A stretch of 64,000 nt of DNA from Euphorbia lathyris (lineage: Eukaryota > Streptophyta > Magnoliopsida > Malpighiales > Euphorbiaceae): the NCBI RefSeq assembly GCF_963576675.1, contig NC_088916.1, positions 21,241,501-21,305,500 of the forward strand. Direction: 5' to 3'. Position numbers and translations under genes: made by a program. The notes beneath the pieces are model-generated. The model ran no database searches and was not told where the DNA came from. It saw nothing but the letters and a program-made list of their open reading frames with translations. How positions within the stretch are numbered: the stretch's first letter is position 1; each line of letters opens with the position of its first letter. This document shows, piece after piece, positions 53,392-64,000 of the stretch.

Positions 53392-56300
53392 TTAAAAAAT
53401 TATTTTCGTTACAAACCATTGTCTATCCTTTATTTTCGTTACACTCCTGCAATGGAAGTTTCTTCTGATTATTCATTTTTTCTCAAATTCTCCTTCTGCC
53501 ATAGCCACCACTGGAAATAACACTGACTATGAAGCATTACTGGCCATCAAAACCAAAATTACTGAGGACCCTTCAGGAGTATTGACATCATGGAACCATT
53601 CTCTCCATTTCTGCGAGTGGTCCGGCATCACTTGCAGCCGCCGCCACATGAGGGTCACAGCAATCAATCTAACCTCCAAAGCCTTGATTGGTTCCATATC
53701 TCCTTTCATTGGAAATCTCAGCTTTCTCAGAGAGATTAGACTCTCCTATAATTCATTTCACACCCAAATTCCTGAAGAAATTGGTCGGTTGTTCAGGTTG
53801 CAAGTTTTGAGACTCACAAATAATTCAATTACAGGTCAAATTCCAGCAAACTTGTCCCATTGCATCAATCTTCAAAGTCTTTATCTTGGTTTCAATGGGA
53901 TACAAGGGAAAATTCCTGCAGAAATTGGTGACTTGTCCAAGCTTCAAGTGCTGACCATCAATGATAATGAATTGCAAGGACAGATTCCTCAGTCTATTGG
54001 TAATCTCAGCTCCCTGGAAGTTATATCTGCAAGGTCTAATTTACTTGAGGGGAGTATTCCTGATTCTTTTGGTAAATTGAAGAGGTTAACAACACTTGCT
54101 ATTGGTGATAATTATCTATCTGGTATTGTTCCTTCATCTGTGTATAATCTATCATTGATTACAATTTTTTCTCTTGCTTTAAATTCTAGAATCCAAGGAA
54201 CCCTTCCTTCAAATTTGGGGGTTTTGTTCCCTCACCTCCAACATATTGATGTTCTTGATAATCAATTTACTGGACAGATTCCAGTATCATTACCCAATGC
54301 TTCTCAACTTGAATTCATTAGGTTGGGGGACAACAATTTCACTGGAAAAGTACCTCTAAATTTTGGGAGTTTACAGAACCTCTCAACTTTGGTTTTGTTT
54401 TACAATGATCTTGGGACTGGAGGACCTAATGACATGGATTTTGTTGCTTCTTTGGTAAACTGCAGTAAGCTGGAGAGATTAGGACTAAATGCTAACAGAT
54501 TCGGAGGGTCATTGCCAATGGAAATTGGCAACCTTTCAATCCAAATGACTGATCTTGCAATTGGACTTAACCATTTATATGGAATCATTCCTTCAGGTTT
54601 AGGCAATCTAGTTAACTTGGCTAGCCTGGATCTGTATTTCAATCAACTTACTGGACCAATACCAACTTCTATAGGCCGGCTTCAAGTCTTAAGGTTTTTG
54701 AGACTTGCTTCCAACAGGCTCTCTGGAAACATTCCTTCTTCTCAAGGAAATATCTCTTGGTTGAGCAAGCTTTTCTTGGATGATAACAGATTGCAAGGAC
54801 CTATTCCTAGTACCCTTGACAACTGCAAAAACTAATTGCAGTTGGAACTTTCTCTTAATAATTTAAATGGCAGCATACCAGAACAAATTTTTAATGTTCC
54901 ATCTCTGTCAATTTCATTGAATTTATCTCACAGTCAACTTACTGGTTCCTTACCTTTAGATGTTGGAAAACTACAAAGTTTAGGGGACTTTGATGTCTCC
55001 TGGAACAAGTTATCAGGTGAAATTCCAAGTACCCTTGGAAGCTTAATAAGCCTTGAACGGTTATTCATGCAGCATAACATTTTTCAAGGCTCCATTCCTT
55101 CAACTTTTAGTTCTTTGATGGGCATTCAATTCATTGACCTTTCCCATAACAACCTCACAGGTCCAATTCCAGGTTATCTAGAAAGAATTAAGCTATTATA
55201 TTTGAACTTGTCGTTTAACAGTTTTGACGGTGAGGTCCCAACGAAAGGGCTTTTTGGAAACAGTAGTGTTATCTCAGTTGCTGGAAATGCTAGACTTTGT
55301 GGAGGCATACCTGAGCTACTCTTGCCTAAGTGCCCCTCCAAGGAAACAAAGAAGCAGAAATTTTCTGCTTTGTTCCTGTCTGCAATCATAACAGGCTGCT
55401 GCCTTTTTCTTGGACTAACCATCCTGTTTTGTTGGTTAAGAAAGAAAAGAAGAGACCGAATTTCAGTAACTTCTTTGAAAGAACCATATCCCCAAATCTC
55501 TTATGACCAAATTCTTAGAGCAACTGATGGCTTCTCTCCATCTAATTTGATTGGTGTTGGTGGTTTTGGCTCTGTGTATAAAGGCAGTATCCGCGAAAAT
55601 GGAGAATTAGCAGCAATCAAAGTACTTAACCTTCAACGTCGAGGTGCATCAAGAAGTTTTGTAGCTGAATGTGAAGCTTTGAGAAATATTAGACATAGAA
55701 ATCTTGTAAAGATCACAACTTCTTGCTCCAGCATTGATTTTCAAGGGAATCATTTCAAAGCTCTAGTGTATGAATATATGGCAAATGGGAGCTTAGAAAA
55801 ATGGCTGCACGAAATCGATCAGAAACTAAACTTTCGTAGCAGACTCAACATTGCAATAGATGTGGCATGTGCACTTGATTATCTACATCACCAATGTCAG
55901 GAACCAATCATTCACTGTGACCTGAAACCGAGCAATGTTCTTCTCGATAATGAGATGACCGGACATGTTGGAGATTTTGGGCTGGCTAAAATTCTTCTTC
56001 AGGAGACCACAAATCCAAATGAAAGTAGCTCAATTGGAGTAAAGGGAACTATTGGATATGCTGCACCAGGTAACCAGTTATGTCAATCTTATGAGCTTAA
56101 ATATAATCTATGTTGTTTGATGTTTCATTAACAAAATGTGCATGTTTAATGTGATATTTTTGGTCCATATAGAGTATGGCTTAGGAGGAGAAGTATCAAG
56201 AGAAGGAGATGTCTATAGCTATGGGATACTATTATTGGAAATCATGACAGGCAAGAGACCTACTGATAGTATATTTGAGAATGGGTTGAATCTACATATA

Positions 56301-56582
56301 TTTGCTATGAATGCTCTATCTGATCAAAATGTTATGGAGATTGTGGATCCTACAATTGTCAGAGATGATAAAAATGAAGTGACCAACGACCAAAATGCTG
56401 GAAGAATATTGGAAGAGTGCATAAGTAGCATGGTTGAAATTGGAGTAGCTTGCTCCATGGATTCACCTATAGATCGGATGGAGATGAGTTTGGTTGTCCA
56501 AAAGCTGTTCAAGGTTAGAGATACTTTTGAAAAATCTATGGCAATGCCTCGCAACAGCATATATACAGGTATAGAGAATTAG
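53392..56582 (+). pseudogene. LRR receptor-like kinase, subfamily XII (Xa21/EFR-like), disrupted
   Basis: A plasma-membrane immune-type receptor. In frame: a hydrophobic leader (FLLIIHFF), the LRR N-cap (NTDYEALLAIKTKI, WNHSLHFCEWSGITC), about 20 leucine-rich repeats, one membrane helix (AIITGCCLFLGLTILFCWL) and a kinase with GVGGFGSVYKG, AIKVLN, HCDLKPSNVLL and GDFGLAK. Cys before the catalytic Asp (HCD, not HRD) makes it non-RD, as in Xa21, FLS2 and EFR. One intron (56070-56172) splits the kinase at AAP/EYG, the family's usual place. Lesions: no ATG in frame between the upstream stop (about 53391) and the LRR cap (an out-of-frame ATG at 53452 suggests a frameshift in the leader), and TAA at 54833-54835 after CKN. 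The remaining frame is open, so decay is recent. Confidence 0.88.
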
Positions 56583-56825
56583 CTATGGTAATTAGTTTGT
56601 GTAAATGATAATTATACTGATCTTTGTAACTGATTTTGTTGGCAGAAAACGTGGTTGTGTAAATGAGGTTTGTTCTTGATTGAAGTGAGATTGCATTAAC
56701 TAGAAAGAAGCTAAATGGACATCTCTGTATCAAGTTTCATATGCTTATCAAATAGTTTGTTTTGTTAGAAGAAAGATTTATATAATAATAAGATGATTGT
56801 ATAGGCAATTATTGTTTCATTGTTT
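56583..56825. other. 3' flank of the receptor kinase gene
   Basis: AT-rich 3' UTR-like sequence. No other feature seen. Confidence 0.4.
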
Positions 56826-57740
56826 TGAATTTTTTTTGAAACCGGAATGATATTATTAAATTAAGGACGATACATCCTACAATATTAGAGCGTTAAAAGA
56901 ACCATATCATAGGTGTAGCTAAAGAGTGAGCAACTTGGTTGGCGGACTTTTTAACAAACTTAACTGAGACATCTACATAATTAAGAAGCAAACGATGACA
57001 TGAATCGATAACCACCTCAAACTCAAAAAAGTTCAAAGGGTGAAACTGCACTGGACGGAATACCTCCTCTCCTCCGCATCCATTTCTACCACAATCTTCA
57101 ACCATCCTTGCTCCATAATAATTTGTAAAGCCCTTTGAAGGTCCAATGCCTATGCAAGGCGTGGAAGAAAGAAACCCACCTTCGGCCAAGCATACGCAAG
57201 AACGAAGCTTGCAGAGTGGTCACAAAAAATACCTCATAATCCAATTCGATCCTGATTCTAGCGACACGCAGCGTCAATGATCAACTTAAGGACCCCTTCT
57301 CCTGGCGCCACCCAATGCTTCTGACAATGGATAGAGACGGACATCAAATTCGGCTCAGATGCCTTCAGAAAATGCTCGAAAAAATTCCATGCATAGGCGA
57401 GAAGTAATAGAAGGAAAAGCAAATGAGCCCTCCAATAAAAGGAATTTTGTTGGCACCAAAGCTCCCACAGCCCCATACAAAGCAAATGACAATCCTTAGG
57501 TTCCAAGTTTGTAAAAAACCTTTGAACCAATCCACAAAATAAATCAGTTATAGGCACATGGTGGTCAATCCCTATGGCAAGCCAAAATTGGGCTGAGTAA
57601 TCACAATCCATAAAGAGGTGCACCGTATGCTCCCCTGCTCCTTACAGAGAGCACACACCCTTACAGAGACCACACACATTATCACTAGCAACGCCTTTGC
57701 CATGCAACACATCTTTAAGAGGAATGAACTTGAATTTTAC
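56826..57740 (-). mobile_element. LINE 3' end, minus strand
   Basis: On the minus strand the piece starts (5'-truncated) near 57740 with CGLCKGVCSL, the zinc-binding zf-RVT region, and ends near 56826 with TATCATTCCGGTTTC followed by an A run, a typical plant LINE tail. A 24-bp word with TTACAGAGA and CACACAC is tandemly duplicated at 57642-57690, inside the Cys-rich region. Confidence 0.75.
56893..57690 (-). pseudogene. LINE ORF2 C-terminal region (zf-RVT and RNase H), degenerate
   Basis: In order: HLFMDCDYSAQFWLAIGI (zf-RVT, 57623 onward), LLCMGLWELWCQQNSF, WVAPGEGVLKLIIDAA (first RNase H Asp), then after stops and a frame change GWLKIVVEMDAEEEV-like sequence, FEVVIDSCHRLLL and VKFVKKSANQVAHSLA (final RNase H motif). 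At least two stops and one frameshift separate the parts, so this is older than the copy at 49680-50770. Confidence 0.65.
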
Positions 57741-58040
57741 TAGATTTTATTTTGTGCATTTTACAATATATTATAAGTCATAAAATGTACCAAAAAACAA
57801 AAATAAAAATATAAAGACTAAAAACACAAACAATATATATATATGACACAAAGTGCAAACCGAATCATAATAAACATTAAACAAATATATATGTAACCAT
57901 TACTTAACCCTATATATGTATCAAATTAAATAAAATTATCAAATACTTATATTATTTTTAAATACAACTTTGTACAATAATGTTCAATTTAAACAACAGA
58001 AAATAAATATATGACTCTGTTGCTTCTTCGTGATCTTTAT
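57741..58040. other. AT-rich spacer
   Basis: No gene or repeat recognised beyond a short (AT)n run near 57836. The last 5 bp (TTTAT, 58036-58040) are the Copia target duplication. Confidence 0.5.
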
Positions 58041-58206
58041 TATTAGAGTATATTATTTGCACTTATCTGTATATTCAATACACAACTAAACTCCTTAGTT
58101 ATAGCCTAGAATATAGGATGAGTATTTCACTACAATGTAATCACATACTCTGTATATATTGGTTTTACACATGAATAACAATCACTGAGCTATTCACATT
58201 GTTACA
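58041..58206 (+). repeat. 5' LTR (166 bp), starts TA
   Basis: TATTAGAGTATATT...CACATTGTTACA. The end is the normal CA; the start is TA in place of TG, in both LTRs. Confidence 0.93.
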
Positions 58207-58302
58207 TGGTATCAGAGCTCATCCCCTCTCGGCCGCCGTCGCCGATCACCCATTCTCCTCTCGGCCATAGTCGCCGATTTCATCTCCTCCCCACCGAAAA
58301 TC

Positions 58303-58941
58303 ATGACAAACACTTCCGCAAGCTCGAACAATGAAACTCCTCAAACCCACAATTCCGAAACCCTAAACACAAATCCAGAAACATGAAACAACACTCACCC
58401 ATCCCTCACAGTTTCTAATATATCGACCTTCATCAAAATTACCTTAGACAATGAAAAAGGACCTTACCCAACCTGGGCTGCTCTGTTTAAGCTTCATGCC
58501 AAAGCTTTCCAGGTCCTGGACCACATCATCCCTCCTGCTTCCGCCGACCCTATGATAACCACAAACCCTGATCTCTGGTCTCGAATTGACGTTGTTGTCC
58601 TACAATGGATATACAACACTATCTCTCTTGACTTGCTTCACACCATCATAGAACCTGACTCCACTGCCGCTAGAGCCTGGACCCGCCTACAAGATATCTT
58701 CTCTGACAACAAACATTCCCGCGCCCTGTTCCTTCAACAAGAGTTCTCCAAAATCAAATTAGATGACTTTTCTGACATCTCATCTTACTGTCAACACATC
58801 AAATCTATTTCTGATCAATTATCCAACGTCGACAGCCCTGTCACTAATGATCAGATGGTTCTGCAACTCATCTCTGGACTGACCGAAGCTTATGATACTG
58901 TTGGAACACAGATCCGACACGGAGACCCCGTTCAATGCTGA
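58303..58941 (+). pseudogene. Copia gag region, disrupted
   Basis: An ATG at 58303 opens MTNTSASSNNETPQTHNSET and meets a TGA at 58384-58386; the frame then goes on as gag (FIKITLDNEKGPYPTWAALF, HIIPPA, TAARAWTRLQDIF, FLQQEFSKIKLDDF, LISGLTEAYDTV). No zinc knuckle is visible. The frame shifts after GDPV; Arg/Tyr-rich gag tail sequence continues in another frame from 58960. Confidence 0.8.
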
Positions 58942-58959
58942 TTCTCGAAGAAACAGCCC

Positions 58960-61900
58960 GTGCCCGAAAATCCGTCACCCCTACGGATTCTGTCGCACTG
59001 GTTGCTGCCACCTGCGCGGCCGCCGCACCACCGTGCACCCTATTATTCGCGCGACAGTAGAAATAGAGGGCGGTATAGTCGCGTCAGACATGGCGGACGA
59101 TACCAATCCCGCTTCGCCGGATCCCACCCGCGGTACCCATACAGTCAACCATGGGCTTCATATTCTCCATGGCCACCACAACAACAATGGGCTACCCCGC
59201 CATGCCCATACCCTACAAACACATGGGCTAACCCAATGCCCTCTGGCAGTCCATCTCAACCAGGGATACTTGGTCCTCGGCCTAATATGCACCAAGCACA
59301 TCTTAATGTAGCCAATCCGGCTTATGTTCCAGCTGATATTGCCGCTGCCATGCATACTATGTCAATCACACCACCTCCTGATCAGTGGCACATGGACACA
59401 AGAGCCACGACTCACAAAGGTACGCTCACTTCTTATTTTGATTCGCGCCTCAATGATAAAATAATTGTCGATAATGGTCATTGTATTCCTATTTGTGGTT
59501 CTGGTAATGCATCCTTAAACACTAAATCTCACCCATTAAAGTTGAACAATGTTTTGCATGCACCCAAACTCATTAAGAACCTTATTTCAGTCCGTCAATT
59601 TACTGTTGATAACTAAGTTTCTGTGGAATTTGATCCGTTGGGTTTTTCTGTGAAGGATTTACAGACGGGGACTTTTATCATGAGATGTAATAGTACCGGG
59701 GACCTCTATCCAGTCATGTCTACCTCCTCCACCTTACCGTCCTTTCATTCATCTTTTCCTGCTTTAACTTCCGATATTTGGCACAATCGTTTGGGACATC
59801 CTGGACCGCCAATTTTGCATAACTTGTTGAATAAAAATTTGATTTCTTGTAATAGGATCAAGAATATTTCTGTTTGCTCGTCTTGTGTTAATGGAAAATA
59901 GGTTAAATTACCATTTCAGTCCTCGTATAATTCTGCTTGTATGCCCTTTGATTTAATTCACAGTGATATCTGGACATCTCCTGTTTTAAGCTCTAGTGGT
60001 CACCGATATTGTGTGATATTCCTAGATAATTACACTAATTTTCTATGGACTTTTCCTTTAGCTCAAAAATCACAAGTATTTTCCGTATTTCTTCACTTTC
60101 GGTCATTTGTCCGCACACAATTTGAGCGTGACATTAAAACATTTCAGTGCGATAATGGGGTGAATTCAATAATAATTCATTTCATCAGTTCTGTCAAAAC
60201 AATGGAATCCAATTTCATTTCTCATGTCCCTATACTTCACCTCAAAATGGGAAATCAGAACGCACAATTAGAACCATCAATAATGTAATTCGCACTATAA
60301 TGAATCATGCTTCTGTTCCGTTTCATTTGTGGCAACATGGTCTAGAAATCACCACCTATCTAATTAATATTTACCCTCACCGAATCCTAGGTACCATTCT
60401 CCCACCAAAATACTATACCAAAGGGACCCTTCATACTCACATTTAAGGACATTTGGCTGTTTGTGCTTCCCTCTCATTCCTACTCAATCTCGACACAAAT
60501 TAGAGGCTCGTTCCTACCCCTGTGTCTTTCTTGGTTATCCAGCAAATCATAGAGGTTACAAATGTCTCGATTTATCTAAAAATAAAATCATTGTATCTCG
60601 TCACGTCATGTTCGACGAAACGCGATTTCCCTTGCTCCCGCAACCAGAAAATAACCATCAGGCGCCTATCACCTCGTCCCAATCCGACGGCCTACTGCCG
60701 TCCCTAGCGTCGCCCGTCCAATCATCTTCCCGGTCGTCCACCCCTATTTTTCCCTCTGTTTCATACCCGGCGTCTTCCTCGTCTGTCCAATCTCCCCGTC
60801 CGTCCGAGTCACCCATCTCTGTCCAATCTCCCCGTCCGTCTGCGTCGACCAGTCCGGTCTTGTCCCCTCCCTCGTCCATGTCAAAATAGAATTCCTCCAC
60901 AAATTCGTCCCGTCAGTCAGTCGGTTCCTTGTCTGATTTAGTATCTCCTGCCATCACTTCCACCATATCTCCCCAATTATCCCCGTCGAGCATTCCCGAT
61001 TTATCATCTCCCACTCGCACAACAAGTACTATCGAGTCCTACAACCCCATCATTCCCAATCCACATACTCATAACATGGTAACACGCGCACAACACGGCA
61101 TCCACAAACCACACCGTATGCTTAATTTGTCAGCTTCTGTGTCACCTGCTATTTCTCCAATTCCCAAAACACCAGCCCTTGCATTGCATGACCCAAATTG
61201 GATACAAGCCATGACTGATGAGTTTGAGGCTCTTATTGAAAATAAGACGTGGGTACTCGTATCCCGTCCCAAAAATGCTAATGTTATTCATAGTTGGTGG
61301 ATTTTCAGGCACAAAACCAAGTCCGATGGATCATATGAACGATACAAAGCACAGCTAGTGGGAAATGGATCAGGACAATTGGCTGGAGTAGACTATGGTG
61401 AAACTTTTAGCCCTGTGGTCAAGCCAACAACCATACGAGCTGTTTTGAGTATTGCTGTTTCTCGCAATTGGAACCTTCGCCAATTGGACGTCAAAAATGC
61501 GTTCCTACATGGCAACCTTAATGAAACAGTCTATATGCATCAGCCGCTAGGGTTTTGAGATTCGAAGCATCCTGATCATGTCTGCCTCCTCCAAAAATCA
61601 CTTTACGGCCTTAAACAAGCTCTGAGGGCCTAGTATCAACGCTTTGCCACATTTGTAATTTCAATGGGCTTCACAAACAGTATCTCAGATCACTCACTCT
61701 TTGTCTATCACCATGGCACCGACACAGCTTATATTCTCTTATATGTTGATGACCTTGTTCTGGTTACTTCTTCTGACAAGCTTCAAACCTCTATCTTCTC
61801 CAAATTACAATCAGAATTTGCAATGAAAGACTTGGGTCAGCTCCACTACTTCTTGGGAATCTCTGTTACTCACTCACCTGGTTCCTTATTTCTGTCACAA

Positions 61901-62698
61901 CGAAAATATGCTTCTGACATAATTGCTAAAGCCGGTCTTGAATCATGCAATCCAGCGATCACGCCTGTCGACACTAAACATAAGCTTAGCATTTCTTCCG
62001 GTTCAGCCTACCATGACCCCACAGAGTACCTAAAATTAGCAGGGGCTTTGCAATATCTGACACTCACCCGGCCAGATATCTCCTATGTTGTTCAGTAGAT
62101 CTGTTTGTTCATGCATGACCCTAAGACCTCTCATATGGCTGCCCTTAAACAAATACTTTGGTATATTCAAGGTACAATTGACCTCGGTCTTACTTTAATT
62201 GCATCCTCCCCTAGTCAATTGACATCCTACACTGACGCGGATTGGGCGGGCTGTCCTGACACACGTCGTTCGACATCAGGATACTGTGTTTTTCTTGGGG
62301 ACAATCTCGCCAAACGACAACCTACTCTATCCAGATCAAGCGCAGAGGCTGAATATCGCGGGGTTGCCAATGTGGTGTCTGAAACGTGTTGGATCCGCAA
62401 CCTTCTACTTGAGCTTCGCTGCCTTATTCTCAAATCCACGGTTGTTTATTGTGACAATGTCAGCGCCGTGTATCTCACAGGAAATCCAGTTCAACACCAC
62501 AAAACCAAACATGTCGAGATGGACATTCATTTTATCTGCGAACAAGTTGCCAAAGGAGAAGTTCGCGTCCTCCATGTCCCCTCTCGGTATCAAATCGTTG
62601 ACATCTTTACCAAGGGACTCCCTCAACCTCTATTTGAAGATTTTAGAGATAGTCTTAACGTTCATCCTCCGAACCTTAAGACTAAGGGGGAGTATTAG
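58960..62698 (+). pseudogene. Copia pol region, multiply disrupted
   Basis: In order: protease WHMDTRATTHK, in which the catalytic DTG reads DTR and a few residues are deleted; a TAA at 59614-59616; pre-integrase WHNRLGHPG and CSSCVNGK with a TAG at 59899-59901; integrase SDIWTSPVLSSSGH with the second Asp block frameshifted after 60170 (QCDNG, then SHVP...HLKMGNQN); [53 protein letters not shown], a TGA near 61558, LYVDDLVLVTSSD; RNase H YTDADWAGCPDTRRSTSGYC and SSAEAEYRG. At least five stops and several frame changes. The same lesions could not have arisen piecemeal after so recent an insertion. Confidence 0.85.
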
Positions 62699-62858
62699 AG
62701 TATATTATTTGCACTTATCTGTATATTCAATACACAACTAAACTCCTTAGTTATAGCCTAGAATATAGGATGAGTATTTCACTACAATGTAATCACATAC
62801 TCTGTATATATTGGTTTTACACATGAATAACAATCACTGAGCTATTCACATTGTTACA
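62693..62858 (+). repeat. 3' LTR (166 bp), starts TA
   Basis: Identical to the 5' LTR. Preceded by AAGGGGGAG, the purine primer tract. Confidence 0.93.
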
Positions 62859-62863
62859 TTTAT

Positions 62864-64000
62864 CATCAACTAAAACTACCGAAAGAACTAAAGGAAGTAA
62901 AGATAGAGTTTGATAAATTCCAACTCTTCGTTTACTTCCTCCAATCTTCCATTGCTTCAATTGATATTGTGATTTCACACCACGATCTGATTGGTTCACA
63001 TGATCAACTGGTTCACTCTCCAAAACGATCACGATATGATATTTCTACTTCCTTTGGTATCTTCACATATTGGTTCATTGATCATGATCGTTTTAGTGGT
63101 TTCTTAGGTTCACCATGCACAACAATCATTCAAACTTTTACACCAGAATATAGAAAAATCTAATTATCGAAAACCACACACGAAAATAAAAAACATACAA
63201 TCACCATAGAATCATCTCTAACAAAAATCAAACACAAAACATTACGGCCGAACTGCATTCTTAATACTCACGTTCAAATTATCCTCTTTGAAAATTGCAT
63301 CCGCAAGAACTTCATAATTTTCTCTATAATCTTCAAAACATTTGAAAATGAAATACAAAACTCACACACACCAAAACACATATCTAGAGCAAAAAAAAAA
63401 AAAACAAAAACGAAAAATCCTAGACAAAAGACATAATGGAAAATTGGGAACTTACAACCGAAAACAAAATAGGAGAAAAAAAAACACAAACAAAAGCAGT
63501 TCAGATGCAAATAAAAATTCACACGCCAAAACACGCAGATCTAGGGCAAAAAAAAAAAAACAAAACGAAAAGGAAAAACCTAGTGCGAAAAAATGGAAAC
63601 TTACAATAGTAATTTTTTACAAGGATAATTCAAAAAAATGAGTACTCATTTTCAAGACACCTTTTTCTCTTCTCCATAAGAAGAAATATATTCTGAAAAT
63701 AGAAATTTATTATGTAAACACAATGAACTCATATATATGTGTGACAAAGGGTTGGAGTGTGACAAAAAGCTTATTGTGTGACATAACAAAACTGCGTAGT
63801 TTTGATGATATTTAAAAAGGGCAATGTGGCAAATTTGTAAATAAAATGAAAGAGATGATAGAGAAAATTGTTTTATTTCTTTTCTTTAAAATACATTTTT
63901 CCGACATCTCTAACATCGTTTTCTGAAATTTTTTATACTATTAGACTCGTCTAAATTAGACGGTCATTTTAAGATCCCTGAAACTCAAGTAAAAAAAATT
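62864..64000. other. no recognisable gene; direct repeat
   Basis: 62864-63160 has an open 64-residue frame (62969-63163) with no recognisable motif. At 63361-63605 two copies of a roughly 155-bp block lie head to tail, marked by CACACACCAAAACACATATC / CACACGCCAAAACACGCAGA, an A-run and ACTTACAA. The rest, to 64000, is AT-rich with GTGTGACAAA repeated three times at 63740-63785. Confidence 0.4.

Larger units (their letters stand above)
58041..62858 (+). mobile_element. young Ty1/copia element with identical LTRs
   Basis: LTRs at 58041-58206 and 62693-62858 are both 166 bp and, read base by base, identical. The flanks carry TTTAT (58036-58040 and 62859-62863), the primer site TGGTATCAGAGC directly follows the 5' LTR, and a GGGGGAG purine tract precedes the 3' LTR. 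Identical LTRs mean very recent insertion, yet the coding region is full of stops. The LTRs begin TATTAGAG rather than the usual TG. Confidence 0.93.

Overview
The window looks like nuclear DNA of a flowering plant, most likely a eudicot. It is AT-rich, with intron-split genes using GT-AG borders, plant-type non-RD receptor kinase and mitochondrial ABC transporter genes, Ty1/copia and Ty3/gypsy elements primed by the initiator-Met tRNA (TGGTATCAGAGC), plant LINEs and many MITEs. I cannot name the species.

Layout. 1-1507: possible last exons of an upstream gene and CACTA-type transposon ends. 1508-5500: two LINE remnants, one on each strand; the minus-strand copy has tandem monomers upstream of ORF1. 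5504-8815: a hAT-like element, a Harbinger MITE and a broken DUF1985 gene with its own repeat block. 9061-17070: about 8 kb bounded by (AT)n and inverted 'CAATGGTGAGT' ends, holding a gypsy gag relic and about 4.4 kb of satellite-like DNA (TTACG pentamers, a 28-bp repeat and a 16-bp minisatellite). 17432-30866: an 18-exon gene for an ATM3/ABCB25-type mitochondrial half-size ABC transporter. It is broken by a stop codon in exon 2 and by replacement of its last transmembrane exons with a Copia fragment. Its introns hold an apparently intact RTE retrotransposon and a scrap of plastid 16S rDNA. 31260-35736: a Copia element. 36381-42672: a gypsy chromovirus with a 1.44-kb solo LTR nested in it. 42936-52443: a dense series of hAT, Tc1/mariner (Tigger/pogo-type) and Mutator-type elements plus a LINE 3' end. 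53117-56582: an LRR receptor kinase pseudogene (subfamily XII, Xa21/EFR type). 56826-57740: a LINE 3' end. 58041-62858: a very young Copia element with identical LTRs but dead coding sequence. 62864-64000: no recognisable gene.

No gene here looks intact except the RTE polyprotein. Both host genes (ABC transporter and receptor kinase) carry disabling lesions, so the region reads as a decaying gene neighbourhood overrun by mobile DNA. Insertion order is visible from target duplications: the solo LTR entered the gypsy element, one MITE entered a hAT element's internal repeat, and one Tigger derivative entered another.

The most distinctive theme is tandem repeats growing inside mobile elements: LINE 5' monomers, a 48-bp array in one hAT element, a self-complementary minisatellite in another, and the 16-bp array in the 8-kb unit. 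All boundaries and identities were read by eye; no database search or alignment program was used.
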